This document shows positions 7,869-17,744 of a DNA stretch of 64,000 bases, in pieces. Position 1 is the stretch's first letter, and each line of letters opens with the position of its first letter. The DNA is from Shewanella atlantica (GTDB lineage Bacteria > Pseudomonadota > Gammaproteobacteria > Enterobacterales > Shewanellaceae): assembly GCF_003966265.1 (NCBI RefSeq), contig NZ_RXNV01000001.1:248001-312000 (forward strand), in the 5' to 3' direction. Under the pieces are notes generated by a model, which was not told where the DNA came from, did not search any database, and worked only from the letters and a program-made list of their open reading frames with translations. A program made the translations under genes and the position numbers.

Positions 7869-8647
7869 TTGAGTCTGAAATCCACCTCAGGTTCAGACTC
7901 GGGAGATGACTGTTCGGTACTGAGCAGGGCTGAACCCAGGTATCGTTCAAATATCTGTTTATATTCCTGGCTCTTCATAAACACCAACAATTCCCGATTA
8001 AATTCATCTCTTAATTTCTCATCGTGAAAGGCACTGCTGGCAGGTACCGGCGGGATCAACTTGTGTTCGGTAAAGATAGAGACATCACGCTGTTTATCAT
8101 TCAGGCGGTAGTAGTAATAAAAAATATATTTATCTAATACCGCATACTCATAACGCCCCTTAGTTAACAGCTCAGCTATCGTCCCCATATCGGTCAACTC
8201 CTGATAGGAGTCTCCCCGAGAAAGCAGTTCAAACGCTTCACCGAAGTATCCCGGCGCGCCTTGAAAGGTCAACAGGCTGTGACCCTGCAGGTCGGATATT
8301 GTCTCGGGGTTAAGACCACTGGCTTTAAGAGAAAAGACCATAGGTTGATAAAGAACTATCGAGTCTGAAATATAGCTGCCATCGCTGTCTGCCTGCTTAA
8401 AAATCGGTGCCGTAACATCTACCCTGCCAAGTTTCAGTTCCCGGTGCGCTCGCTTTAAACCCATAAATTCATAGCTGACTTCATGGCCGAGACGCCTGAG
8501 TACCGCCTCTACAATATCGAGATCGATACCATGATGAATATCGTTGATCATATGGGGTGGCCCTTCGCTCGATGCAATGGTGAGCGTCCTGGCATTAGCC
8601 GAACATATCAGGGCCAATGACAGAATAATAGCCATAATTAGTTGCAA
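7865..8647 (-). CDS. Periplasmic solute-binding protein, family 3 type
   Basis: About 260 residues with a Sec signal peptide (IMAIILSLALICSANA) and the two-lobed SBP_bac_3 fold. Visible parts are RTLTIASSEGPPHM, then GIDLDIVEAVLRRLGHEVSYEFMGLKRAHRELKLGRVDVTAPIF. The hinge and second lobe follow, ending with the family motif LVFMKSQEYKQIFERYLG. No ABC permease or ATPase is nearby, so it may be an orphan sensor-like or uptake protein; the ligand is unknown. The first possible codon is a GTG at 8662, but that codon lies in an AGGAGGGGA ribosome site. I therefore place the start at the TTG at 8645-8647, six bases after it. The ATG at codon 5 of that frame is an alternative. Confidence 0.8.
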   Translation of the reverse strand: MQLIMAIILSLALICSANARTLTIASSEGPPHMINDIHHGIDLDIVEAVLRRLGHEVSYEFMGLKRAHRELKLGRVDVTAPIFKQADSDGSYISDSIVLYQPMVFSLKASGLNPETISDLQGHSLLTFQGAPGYFGEAFELLSRGDSYQELTDMGTIAELLTKGRYEYAVLDKYIFYYYYRLNDKQRDVSIFTEHKLIPPVPASSAFHDEKLRDEFNRELLVFMKSQEYKQIFERYLGSALLSTEQSSPESEPEVDFRLN

Positions 8648-8825
8648 CCGTCCCCTCCTCACTTGTTAACCAAAAAGGTGCCGGTAATACACACCGAACC
8701 TATCTCAATGGCCTGCAATAAAGCTGTACAGTGTTAATTATACTCGGTGAACGAACTTACAGAATAAAAAAGCAGCAAGTATAGAGGGTGGTTGCATAGA
8801 GATAGAGACAGATATCGTGGGAATA

Positions 8826-8850
8826 AAACGCCAGCGGCAAGGCTGGCGTA
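8826..8850 (-). terminator. Intrinsic terminator of the mepM-type gene
   Basis: CGCCAGC and GCTGGCG pair around a 6-nt loop. Reading the minus strand, the stem is followed by TTTTATTC. It lies just after the stop of the peptidase gene. Confidence 0.75.
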
Positions 8851-8876
8851 TTGAATATGATAGCGAAGCTAAACAG

Positions 8877-10151
8877 TTAGCTCTGGCCCATCATCATTTG
8901 ACGAACCTGCACCAGTTGCTCGAAAGACTTCATCTGCTTTCGCGACAGCTGACTCGCCATAGGAATATTGGCCTTCATCGGATTGACCGGTCTGCCATTA
9001 ACATGGAATTCATAGTGAAGATGTGGACCTGTGATACGACCGGTATTGCCCGATAGTGCGATAACCTGACCGCGCGAGACCCGCTGTCCCTTATGCACTA
9101 ACGCCTTCGAGAGATGCAGGTAACGTGTGCGGTATTTATTGCCGTGCTCTATCACCACATATTTACCGGCAAATCTATGGTCGGTCACCAAAGAGACGAT
9201 ACCGTCCCCCGGCGCGATAACCTTAGTGCCGATTGGCGTAGCAAAGTCGGTACCGTTGTGAGGAGAGGTGCGCCCTGTCACGGGGTGGTGGCGATGGGGG
9301 TTAAAGTTTGAGCTGATACGATAGTTTCTTGCCAAGGGGATACGCTGAAAAGCACGGGCTAAGCTCTGGCCCTTTTCATCATAGTAGTTACCGTCACTAT
9401 TTTGATAGGCATTGATTTCGCTACGACCCCGCTGAATGCTCACACCCAGAATATCGCTTGCTCCTGTCACCGAACCATCGATATATTGATCGCTCATCAG
9501 CACAGAAAAGTTGTCTCCCGCCCTCAGATCACGGGCAAAGTTTAACTTCTCCTTCAACAAAGACTCTACCCGTTGGATCTCACCTGAATTTAAACCCATT
9601 CTCTTAGCCGAGAGGTAAAATGACCCTTGGATCTCCCCCGCTATGGCGCGGTTCTGCCAGATCCCTTCGATATTGATCTCATCAACATTGTAGGAACCAT
9701 CGTCGAAACGGCTGAAAACGACCTGTCTGGCCGCAGAGAAATATAGCTCAAGCTTCTCAAGCTCTCCCTTATCATCCAGCCAGAACTTTATCTCGTTACC
9801 CGGCTTTAATGTATCGAGCGCCAGCACGTTCAAGTCGGCCTCTAAGACCCGGTACATGGTTTGCTGATCGACACCGGCCTGGACAAATAGCCCACTTAAT
9901 GTGTCGCCACTGATAATACTCTTGTCAAAATCAGCCTTTACAACTGACACAGCCTCTGTGGCTACTGTGGAACTTATCTGACTGACAAGTGCATCAACAT
10001 CTAAGTCGATAGGAATACGCTGAGGCAACACTTGCTGATGAGTTGGCCACAATATGGCCGCACCGATAAGCAGACCCGCACCTAATAATACTTTTTTATG
10101 GATACTCGACTCTTGTAGAAACGAGAGTACCTGAGTATTTATCTGAGACAT
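8877..10151 (-). CDS. mepM: Murein endopeptidase, M23 family, MepM-like
   Basis: A 424-residue inner-membrane-anchored peptidase that cuts cross-links between peptidoglycan stem peptides so that new glycan can be inserted. The order is: one N-terminal membrane helix (VLLGAGLLIGAAILW), a LysM/OapA-like domain (SGDTLSGLFVQAGVDQQTMYRV), a middle domain, and the C-terminal M23 domain. That domain has HNGTDF (HxxxD), HLHYEF (HxH) and the surrounding GNTGRITGPHLHYE, so the zinc ligands are intact. It matches E. coli MepM along its length. I chose the ATG at 10151 because it gives the short cytoplasmic tail seen in E. coli. A GTG at 10199 would add 16 residues, and neither has a clear ribosome site. 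Unlike E. coli, znuA is not adjacent. Confidence 0.87.
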   Translation of the reverse strand: MSQINTQVLSFLQESSIHKKVLLGAGLLIGAAILWPTHQQVLPQRIPIDLDVDALVSQISSTVATEAVSVVKADFDKSIISGDTLSGLFVQAGVDQQTMYRVLEADLNVLALDTLKPGNEIKFWLDDKGELEKLELYFSAARQVVFSRFDDGSYNVDEINIEGIWQNRAIAGEIQGSFYLSAKRMGLNSGEIQRVESLLKEKLNFARDLRAGDNFSVLMSDQYIDGSVTGASDILGVSIQRGRSEINAYQNSDGNYYDEKGQSLARAFQRIPLARNYRISSNFNPHRHHPVTGRTSPHNGTDFATPIGTKVIAPGDGIVSLVTDHRFAGKYVVIEHGNKYRTRYLHLSKALVHKGQRVSRGQVIALSGNTGRITGPHLHYEFHVNGRPVNPMKANIPMASQLSRKQMKSFEQLVQVRQMMMGQS

Positions 10152-10403
10152 TTTAAAAAAAGAGAATTTACCTGTTTGCAAGCTTGGCCCCATCTTCACA
10201 TTATTATTCTTTTGTATATAACTGAAACAAAACTGCTATCAAAGCGTCATCAATCGCGTCTACTTATGGAGACAATGGCTAAGGGCCTGTTATCGCTTTG
10301 ATGCAGTATTTTAAAATTGACATGCTTACCGTTCCCGGTAAGCAAACCCGCATATTTATACCAAAAAAAAGTGGAACTACAAACAGGAGATATGAATATA
10401 TGA

Positions 10404-10435
10404 GTGACATTAAGAATAATTATTCTTAATGTCAC
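10404..10435. repeat. Perfect 32-bp palindrome upstream of mepM
   Basis: The left arm GTGACATTAAGAATAA (10404-10419) is exactly the reverse complement of the right arm at 10420-10435, with no central spacer. It lies about 250 bp upstream of the peptidase start and about 90 bp from the 3' end of sbcC. There is no T-run on either side, so it does not look like a terminator. It may be an operator or a cruciform-forming site. The remainder of 10200-10527 shows no gene. Confidence 0.6.
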
Positions 10436-10468
10436 AAGAGGAGAAAATAAAATTGCAATTGAAATTGG

Positions 10469-10502
10469 CTTCAGAATTAGCCTTCAGAATTAACCTTCAG
10501 AC
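10469..10502. repeat. 13-bp tandem repeat, about 2.6 copies
   Basis: CTTCAGAATTAGC, CTTCAGAATTAAC and a partial CTTCAGAC follow one another directly, just after the sbcC stop. Copies differ by one base. Confidence 0.6.
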
Positions 10503-10527
10503 ATCGATTCATCAGCACATAAAACTG

Positions 10528-13500
10528 CTAAGGCAAGACCAGTCGGGTTTCACTGCCAACCGAAGATTTAATGATATCGACTCGGGTACCTATCTGCTCT
10601 TTCATCTCTGAGACATGAGAGATAACCCCAATCATGCGCCCGGTGGATTGCAGATCCATCAGGGTACGAATAGCTAAGTCCAGCGAGTCCTGATCCAGAC
10701 TGCCAAATCCTTCGTCGATAAACAGAGTATCTAACTTGATCCCCCCGGCATAGGCCTGCACAACATCCGATAAGCCCAGTGCCATCGATAGTGCAGCCAT
10801 AAAGCTTTCACCACCACTTAAGGTCGCAACGGGGCGCACCTTAGAGGTATAGGCATCTTCGACCTCGAGTTCCAGCCCGGAGGCCTTATTTCCCTTAGCT
10901 CTGTCCTCTTTGCGCAGCAAACGATAACGTCCCTTGCTCATCACCTGCAGGCGATGACTCGCCTCAAGCAAGACATCATCGAGTAGTACACTGAGCACGA
11001 AACGCTGCAGACTGATCTTGTTGCCGGTATTACCATTGGCCACATCGGCTAAGGTGCCGATAACTGCGTACTCATCTTCAAGCTTCTTAGCTTGTGCATC
11101 CGCATCTCTGAGCTGGTTTTGAGTCTGAGTCAGCTGAGTCACTCTACTTTGCAGGACCTGCCAACTATTTTCCGCTTCTTGTTGCTCAATTTGAATTTTC
11201 CCTAAACTCGCCTCAACATCGGTAAGCTCTGGCTTAACTTGCTCAGATAACTTTTCATTCAGTTGAGCCAACTGAGTCCGATTAGCAATGCACTCCTGTT
11301 GGTACTTGGCAATTCCATCGGCGATTAGCTTAATCTCTTCATTTGATAACAAGGCTTGGGTTAACCCTTGTTTATCACTGAAGCCTGAGGTCGAGAGCTG
11401 CGTATTTAACTCGGCTCGCGCCTTGTCACTTTGCTGCTTTGCCTGAGTTAAACTCGACTGAGCGGCTACCTGGGCGGCAGAATGTGCAGCATCTTGCTCA
11501 AGCGCTTGAGTGTGGGAGTGACGTATAGAATCTATGGTTTGCTGTAGACCCGCTAGCTCCTGCTGCGCCTGGTTTATCGCCCCGCTCAGCGCCTCCAAGC
11601 TAAGGTATTGTTCAGGTATTGCGGCAGAGGCTTGATCCAACTGCCCCTGAAGACTAAACAGGTGATTCTGCACCCCTTGAAAGTATTCCCGCTCAGCTTC
11701 CAGTTGAGTCTGTAGCTCCCTCTCCTTTGTCTGCAGTGTTTGTAATTGCAGTCTGAGCTGAGTTAACTCTTGAGCTGCTGAGTCGGCTTGATTGACTTGC
11801 AGCTGTAGCTGCTGCAGGTGAGACTGTAACGACTCCAGAGGGTGAGAAGCCCATTCACCGAGTCTCTGCTCATACTCATCTCTAAGCTTCGCTTGCTCCT
11901 GTAACTGGGCTTTTAGCCCTTTATAATCGGCTATAGCCTGATTCAATGCGCTTTGTGCCGCTTCACAAGCCAGTTTGCTCGACTCTAAATCATCTTCTGA
12001 CGGTAGTATATTCTCACTTTGAGCAGGATTTGGGTGTTCAGCGCTGCCACACACGGGACAAGGCTCACCCGGATTTAACTTTTGTGCCAACACACTCGCT
12101 TGTCCACGATGCCAGATCAGCTGCATTTGGTCATAAGCATTCTGCTTTTCTTTGGCATCGAGACGAAATTGCTTACCTTGCTCTTCGGCCTGTTTCAACG
12201 CCAGTTCGGTTTTACCCGCCTCGCTGCCAGCCAACAGCCATTGATGGTAACGCTCAATCAACTCACCTTGCGCCGTGAGCGCTTGCTGAGCATTAACCTG
12301 CTCACCGGCAACTTGCTCTAACTGAGGTACGCGTTGCTCTGCGGCTTGTTTATCGGCTAACAATCCATCTATAGAGGCTTTAGCCTTAACGCCCTTTTCT
12401 TTAGCTTGGTCACGGGTATTCGTTGCCAGGCGAAGCTCTTTTTGCAGGCTATCGAGCCCCTGAAGCTGTGGAACTAACTGAGTCAGCTTCTGCTCTTCGC
12501 TCTGTGCCAGCTGCTGTTTTTGCTCTAACTCGGCTAAGGTATCAAACTTAGCCTGGCTGAGGATGAGCGCCTGTTCACTGCTCTGCTTGGCAGATTGTGC
12601 CCGGGTCACCGAGTGTTGTGCTTGAGTGACTTCTGACTCACGTGCCAGAGAGACATCTAACACCGGCTTGAGTTGCAATGCTTTTTGTCCGTTTTCGAGC
12701 CTGGATTGACGCAGTTCGATGCTCTCTTTCTGCTCAGCCAACAAGACCTCAGCCTGTTTCAATCGATCCTGAGCGTCGAAATCATTGACGAGCAACTTGG
12801 CAGATTCAAACTGCTTATTGGCATCAATCAGGGCAAGCTTCGCCTTCTCTTTTATCTCTGAGGCTTGAGTTAACTTTGGCGTCAACTCGGTAAGCTCGTT
12901 ATTTAACGCATCGTCGCTGTCCAGTGACACACTGTGCAACATGCCGTCACGTTTATTGCGATGATCTCTCACCTCATTGCGTATGGCTGATGCCTGAAAC
13001 TTAAGCTTATCTTCAATCTTGCGATAGATCTGGGTCTGAAATAGCTGGCTGAAGATCTTCTCTCTGTCTTTAGAATCAGCCATCAAGAGTTCACGGAACT
13101 TGCCCTGAGGCAATACCATCACCTGACGGAACTGATCGGCATCGAGCCCGGTAAGTTGCTCTATCTCGGCCGTCGCCTCAGATACCTTACTGGCAACAAG
13201 CAGATGATCGCTATCATCGCTATCGACCCTATACAGCTGGGCTTCAGGCTTTTGTACCGTATAACCATCACCGCTTTTCTTGGCTCGCTGCTGTTCGGGT
13301 ACGCGTCTTATTCTGTATTGCTTCTCACCCAGAGCAAAACTAAAGGTCACTTCAGTTAACAGTGTCTCGGCGGCTAAATCGCAGCGCATCTGGCTGCCTT
13401 CACGCTCATCTCCGGTGGTCTTGCCATATAACGCAAAACAGATGGCATCGAGAATGGTGGTCTTACCCGCGCCGGTAGGTCCGTTGATTAAAAATAGCGG

Positions 13501-13584
13501 GTTGCTGCCCAGGGCTGAAAAATCGGTAACCTGTGTCGAGGCAAAGGGGCCAAATGCCGACATTGAGAGTGAAAGTGGTCTCAT
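10528..13584 (-). CDS. sbcC: Exonuclease SbcCD, SMC-like ATPase subunit
   Basis: A 1018-residue Rad50-type ATPase. With SbcD it opens DNA hairpins and cleaves blocked or palindromic DNA ends. It has the Walker A motif NGPTGAGKTT near residues 34-43, followed by long coiled coils full of Gln, Leu, Ala and Glu. The zinc hook CPVC lies at about residues 507-510, at the apex of the coils. The ABC signature TLSGGESF is near 920 and Walker B (LFIDEGFGSLD) near 950. The length is typical. The ATG overlaps the sbcD stop (ATGA), showing translational coupling. The palindrome just downstream is the type of sequence that this enzyme attacks, but that may be coincidence. Confidence 0.95.
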   Translation of the reverse strand: MRPLSLSMSAFGPFASTQVTDFSALGSNPLFLINGPTGAGKTTILDAICFALYGKTTGDEREGSQMRCDLAAETLLTEVTFSFALGEKQYRIRRVPEQQRAKKSGDGYTVQKPEAQLYRVDSDDSDHLLVASKVSEATAEIEQLTGLDADQFRQVMVLPQGKFRELLMADSKDREKIFSQLFQTQIYRKIEDKLKFQASAIRNEVRDHRNKRDGMLHSVSLDSDDALNNELTELTPKLTQASEIKEKAKLALIDANKQFESAKLLVNDFDAQDRLKQAEVLLAEQKESIELRQSRLENGQKALQLKPVLDVSLARESEVTQAQHSVTRAQSAKQSSEQALILSQAKFDTLAELEQKQQLAQSEEQKLTQLVPQLQGLDSLQKELRLATNTRDQAKEKGVKAKASIDGLLADKQAAEQRVPQLEQVAGEQVNAQQALTAQGELIERYHQWLLAGSEAGKTELALKQAEEQGKQFRLDAKEKQNAYDQMQLIWHRGQASVLAQKLNPGEPCPVCGSAEHPNPAQSENILPSEDDLESSKLACEAAQSALNQAIADYKGLKAQLQEQAKLRDEYEQRLGEWASHPLESLQSHLQQLQLQVNQADSAAQELTQLRLQLQTLQTKERELQTQLEAEREYFQGVQNHLFSLQGQLDQASAAIPEQYLSLEALSGAINQAQQELAGLQQTIDSIRHSHTQALEQDAAHSAAQVAAQSSLTQAKQQSDKARAELNTQLSTSGFSDKQGLTQALLSNEEIKLIADGIAKYQQECIANRTQLAQLNEKLSEQVKPELTDVEASLGKIQIEQQEAENSWQVLQSRVTQLTQTQNQLRDADAQAKKLEDEYAVIGTLADVANGNTGNKISLQRFVLSVLLDDVLLEASHRLQVMSKGRYRLLRKEDRAKGNKASGLELEVEDAYTSKVRPVATLSGGESFMAALSMALGLSDVVQAYAGGIKLDTLFIDEGFGSLDQDSLDLAIRTLMDLQSTGRMIGVISHVSEMKEQIGTRVDIIKSSVGSETRLVLP

Positions 13585-14726
13585 GATGATTGCTCCCCCT
13601 TATGCAGCTCATCGATAGCCTGTACCATGGCTTGCTGCTGCGCGTCATTCATGGACTCGCCCGATACCTGAGAGAAGAACTCGGTAAACATATCCAACTC
13701 CCCCTTCTTGATATGATCCCGGCGGATCTCCAGCTGACCGTTATCACTCATCAAGCCGGTTCGCTCCAGGTGTAACACGTTAGGATAAACCGCGCGTAAC
13801 TTGCCCATGGCATCTAAGATGGCATGCTTATCCAGCAACCTCACCATTAGATAGTCATCACGGTTCGGGTCAGTTTTCCCCGCCTCTAACAGAGACGTTA
13901 ACTCCCCTTCGACAATCCGCACATCACGTTTAGCTATCAGAGGCAGCAAATCAATCTGCGCTTTACCCTGCTCATCGAGTTCGACTAAGGTGACCGACTT
14001 TTTCTGGTGCTGTTCACTGAACGAGTACTTCAGGATAGAGCCTGAATATCGAACCTGCTGCTCCCCCTTGTACTGCGGGCCATGCAGATGACCGAGGGCG
14101 GTATAGTTAAACGGGGTGAAAAGTGCTGGCGATATTTTATCAGCCCCACCGATACTCAATGGCCGCTCTGACTCTGACTCGCTGCCGCCATCTAGAAAAC
14201 AGTGGCTTATCACGACTTTTGGAAGACCTTGGCTGTCATGTTCATGGACCTGTTCGAGTAATGTCTCCATCGCCAGTTCATGGCTGCTTGCTTCGCAGTC
14301 AAACACCTGGCGCACCGTCGCGGGATCGGCGTAGGGCAAGCCATAAAACACCGCACTGCCGGACTTTCCTCTTAACGTTATCGGCGACAGCTCTTTATGC
14401 AGAGGACCGATAATATGTAAGCCACTGTCAGCCATCTGGCGGGAAGCAAAACCGAGACGTTCATGTCCATCGTGATTTCCGGCAATCATGATCACGGGAA
14501 GTTTCATATCATTGACCAGACGATTGACCACATCATCAAGCAAGGCAACCGCATTGGCGGGCGGAATGGATCTGTCATAAATATCGCCGGCAATAATCAC
14601 GGCATCAACCTCATGTTCTTCGGCGAGCGCAATTATTTGAAGCAATACGTGACTCTGATCGTCGATTAAGCTCTGATTATGAAGTTGGCGACCAATGTGC
14701 CAATCGGATGTATGGATAAATTTCAT
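13581..14726 (-). CDS. sbcD: Exonuclease SbcCD, nuclease subunit
   Basis: A 381-residue Mre11-type phosphoesterase and partner of SbcC. The metal-binding motifs are all present: IHTSDWHIGR at residues 4-13, VIIAGDIYD, MIAGNHDG, VISHCFLDGG and ALGHLHGPQ. The start is taken at the ATG ending at 14726, because the family begins with MKFIHTSDWH; the in-frame extension upstream is not conserved. The ribosome site is weak. The gene is first in a two-gene operon with sbcC, which it overlaps by four bases. Confidence 0.94.
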   Translation of the reverse strand: MKFIHTSDWHIGRQLHNQSLIDDQSHVLLQIIALAEEHEVDAVIIAGDIYDRSIPPANAVALLDDVVNRLVNDMKLPVIMIAGNHDGHERLGFASRQMADSGLHIIGPLHKELSPITLRGKSGSAVFYGLPYADPATVRQVFDCEASSHELAMETLLEQVHEHDSQGLPKVVISHCFLDGGSESESERPLSIGGADKISPALFTPFNYTALGHLHGPQYKGEQQVRYSGSILKYSFSEQHQKKSVTLVELDEQGKAQIDLLPLIAKRDVRIVEGELTSLLEAGKTDPNRDDYLMVRLLDKHAILDAMGKLRAVYPNVLHLERTGLMSDNGQLEIRRDHIKKGELDMFTEFFSQVSGESMNDAQQQAMVQAIDELHKGEQSS

Positions 14727-15006
14727 GAAAGTCTCAAAAAGCGGATGAAATACAGAGTATTTTTGTGTCGCTATAGTAAGAAATGTTAACCCAATAGGCA
14801 ATGATAAGCGTCCCGAGCCCCCCCACCGTTCACGTGTTAAAGCAGCTCAGGGCAAAGACAAGACCATGAACACTCACATCTCGATGTTCGACCAAGATCT
14901 GGAGCTATTTCTCCTATTTTTCAATAGTTCCCCGCCCCGAACTCCCGTTTGATCTACTATTAACAATAGGGGGTTTCATCAGATAAAAATAACGCGGAAA
15001 GGAGAG

Positions 15007-16263
15007 ATGGAGACCAGCATTTATCAACTGTTATTATTGGGCTCAGCCCTTGCCATAGGATTATTGGTGGGGGTCGAGCGCGGCTGGAGTAACCGCAATA
15101 TTGCCGAAGGTAAACGTGTGGCCGGGCTGCGAACCTTTGGCCTGATAGGCCTTCTCGGAGGTATATCCGGACTACTGACCTCCCAACTCGGCGCCCTGTT
15201 TCTCGGTGTCGCCTTTGCTTGTGTTACGGCGCTGACCGTCGCCGCTTACCTGATCAGCAGCCGCGAGACTTCGGATATTGGCATGACCAGCAATATGGCC
15301 ATGGTGATTACCTTTCTGCTTGGTGCGCTGGCCGGGCTGGATCAGATTGTTATCGCAGCGGTTTGCGGTGTCGTCACCACCTTGCTGCTACGCTCGAAGC
15401 ATTTCCTGCACAAGTTGCTGATGCAACTGTCACAAGATGAACTGAACGCCGGACTCAACCTGCTTATTATCTCCGTGGTGCTGTTACCTGTATTACCGGA
15501 TCAAGGCTATGGGCCCTGGCAGGCAATCAACCCCTATGAGATCTGGTTAATGGTGGTGCTAATCGCACTGATATCCTTCGTCGGTTATTTTATGATCCGC
15601 ATGTTTGGCGCTCAGCGAGGCATCCTGATGACAGGTTTTGCCGGAGGCTTGCTGTCATCGACGGCGCTGACACTACAGCTGTCACGCCTCTCGCGCGAAC
15701 ACCCGCCCCTGCAACAACTTTGCTCCGTAGGCGTGCTCGTGGCATGCGGTGTAATGTTTCCCCGTATGATATTGGTAGTGGCGTTAATTAAACCTGCCTT
15801 AGTGGACGATCTTTTCATGCCTATGGTATTGATGCTCACCGTTGCCTTTACCTGTGCGGCCGCGATATATCGCCATAATGGCAATCATTTGGTGCTCGAT
15901 GATGTGCAGCCTAAAAACCCGCTGAAACTGGCATCGGCCATGTTATTCGGACTCTTGTTGGTGGTCGTAGCACTGGTTGGACGGGGGATTGTTGAGTGGT
16001 TGGGTGAGTCCGGGGTATTTCTGATTGCCATTGCGTCGGGTGTAGCCGATGTCGATGCCATTAACCTGACGCTCTCCAGAATGGCCGGGGAAGATATCTC
16101 ACACAAAATGGCGGTGCTTGGCATAGTATTAGCGAGTGTATCTAACACCCTGTTCAAAGGCTGTCTGGCGGTGTTTATTGGCGGCGCAGGGATGATACGC
16201 TGGATAATGCTACCTTTAGTGCTGACCGCCGCAACCGGCCTGTTGACAATCTGGCTGCAGTGA
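15007..16263 (+). CDS. MgtC/DUF4010 family integral membrane protein
   Basis: A 418-residue protein made almost entirely of hydrophobic segments, about 11-12 membrane helices. The N-terminal part has the MgtC/SapB-like motif LLVGVERGW followed by RVAGLRTFGLIGLLGG. The C-terminal half is DUF4010, with GVADVDAINLTLSRMAG and LGIVLASVSNTLFKG. The function is unknown; MgtC relatives affect magnesium homeostasis and the ATP synthase, but DUF4010 proteins have no assigned substrate. A strong AAGGAGAG site precedes the ATG. It appears monocistronic, diverging from sbcD. The GC-rich codon use is slightly higher than in the neighbours. Confidence 0.83.
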   Translation: METSIYQLLLLGSALAIGLLVGVERGWSNRNIAEGKRVAGLRTFGLIGLLGGISGLLTSQLGALFLGVAFACVTALTVAAYLISSRETSDIGMTSNMAMVITFLLGALAGLDQIVIAAVCGVVTTLLLRSKHFLHKLLMQLSQDELNAGLNLLIISVVLLPVLPDQGYGPWQAINPYEIWLMVVLIALISFVGYFMIRMFGAQRGILMTGFAGGLLSSTALTLQLSRLSREHPPLQQLCSVGVLVACGVMFPRMILVVALIKPALVDDLFMPMVLMLTVAFTCAAAIYRHNGNHLVLDDVQPKNPLKLASAMLFGLLLVVVALVGRGIVEWLGESGVFLIAIASGVADVDAINLTLSRMAGEDISHKMAVLGIVLASVSNTLFKGCLAVFIGGAGMIRWIMLPLVLTAATGLLTIWLQ

Positions 16264-16363
16264 CTCAAGCGTTGCGGCAAACAGTCCCTGACTCCAGCTC
16301 TTGCGCGACTAAACAAGCAAACAAATTTTTGTTACTTTTTGCCAAAACTTTGATGAAATCCAT

Positions 16364-16376
16364 ATTAGTCACTAAT
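16364..16376. promoter_or_regulatory. Palindrome in the avtA upstream region
   Basis: ATTAGT-C-ACTAAT is a perfect 6-1-6 inverted repeat 85 bp before the avtA start. It has the size of a dimeric repressor site; I cannot name the regulator. Confidence 0.3.
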
Positions 16377-16461
16377 AATTGAAATAATGGGTGCGTTTCT
16401 CACGGAATATTGATATCACAGGCATTCTAAAGCCATTTCGGTATTTTCAGGTGTAGGTGTC

Positions 16462-17724
16462 ATGCAGTTTTCTAAGTTTGGTGAAAAATTTAATCGTTAT
16501 TCCGGTATCAACCGTTTGATGGATGATCTCAACAAGGGCCTGCGCACGCCAGGAGCCATCATGTTGGGTGGCGGCAATCCGGCAACGATTCCGGCGATGC
16601 AGGATTATTTTCATCAGGCAACAAGCGAAATGCTGGCAAATGGCGATCTGGTCGCGGCACTGGGGAACTATGACGGCCCACAGGGTAAAAACACCTTCCT
16701 AAAGGCCTTAGCAGATCTATTACATGAGACCTATGGCTGGGATATCAGCGAAAAAAATATCAGCCTGACCAACGGCAGCCAAAGCGCATTCTTCTATCTG
16801 TTTAACCTGCTGGCGGGAAAGCAGCTCGATGGCAGTCACAAGAAGATACTTTTACCTCTGGCGCCCGAGTATATCGGTTACAGTGATGCGGGTTTAGATG
16901 ATGATATTTTTGTCTCCTACAGGCCGGAGATTGAGCAGTTAGATAACCGCATGTTTAAATACCATGTGGATTTTGAACAGTTAACAGTGGATGAGTCTGT
17001 AGCGGCTATCTGTGTTTCCCGACCAACCAACCCCACGGGTAATGTGTTGACCGACGCAGAGGTAGCTGAATTAGACAGATTAGCCAGGGCTAATGATATT
17101 CCGCTAATCATCGACAACGCCTACGGTACCCCCTTCCCCAATATCATCTTCGAAGAGGTCACCCCCTTTTGGAACCGCAACACCATATTATGCATGAGCC
17201 TGTCCAAACTCGGCCTTCCGGGCGTACGCTGCGGTATCGTGATTGCCAATGAAGAGACCACTGCGGCACTGACCAACCTTAACGGCATCATCAGTCTGGC
17301 CCCAGGCGGTTTCGGCCCCGCGATTGCCAAACATATGATTGAGTCGGGTGATCTATTGCGCTTGAGCGAAACGGTCATCAAGCCTTTCTACAAAGAGAGA
17401 GCTGAGTTTGCCGTCTCCCTGTTGCAACAATCTATCAGCGACAATCGATTCAAGATCCATAAGCCCGAAGGTGCCATGTTCCTCTGGCTATGGTTCGATG
17501 AGTTACCGATCACCACCATGGAACTGTACGACAGACTAAAAGCACGAGGTGTGTTGATTGTACCGGGGGAGTACTTCTTCTTCGGCCAATCGGAACAATC
17601 TGAGGAAAAATGGGACCATGCCCACCAATGCCTGCGGATGAACTATGTGCAGGATGAAGCCAAGATGCGCGATGGGATAGCGATTATCGCAGATGAGGTG
17701 AAGAAGGCTTATGCCCAAGCCTAG
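16462..17724 (+). CDS. avtA: Valine-pyruvate aminotransferase
   Basis: A 420-residue fold-type I PLP enzyme. AvtA moves the amino group between alanine and 2-oxoisovalerate, linking alanine and valine synthesis. The start MQFSKFGEKFNRYSGINRLMDDL and MLGGGNPATIPAM are the AvtA signature, distinguishing it from other class I aminotransferases. Other visible motifs are NGSQSAFF, SRPTNPTGNV, IIDNAYGTPF, and the PLP lysine in CMSLSKLGLPGVRCG near residue 253. The length is normal. The gene is alone and is followed by the unusual hairpin-rich spacer. No strong ribosome site is visible (GGTGT region), but the conserved N-terminus fixes the start. Confidence 0.92.
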   Translation: MQFSKFGEKFNRYSGINRLMDDLNKGLRTPGAIMLGGGNPATIPAMQDYFHQATSEMLANGDLVAALGNYDGPQGKNTFLKALADLLHETYGWDISEKNISLTNGSQSAFFYLFNLLAGKQLDGSHKKILLPLAPEYIGYSDAGLDDDIFVSYRPEIEQLDNRMFKYHVDFEQLTVDESVAAICVSRPTNPTGNVLTDAEVAELDRLARANDIPLIIDNAYGTPFPNIIFEEVTPFWNRNTILCMSLSKLGLPGVRCGIVIANEETTAALTNLNGIISLAPGGFGPAIAKHMIESGDLLRLSETVIKPFYKERAEFAVSLLQQSISDNRFKIHKPEGAMFLWLWFDELPITTMELYDRLKARGVLIVPGEYFFFGQSEQSEEKWDHAHQCLRMNYVQDEAKMRDGIAIIADEVKKAYAQA

Positions 17725-17744
17725 GCCGTGCCACCAAATGGGAT

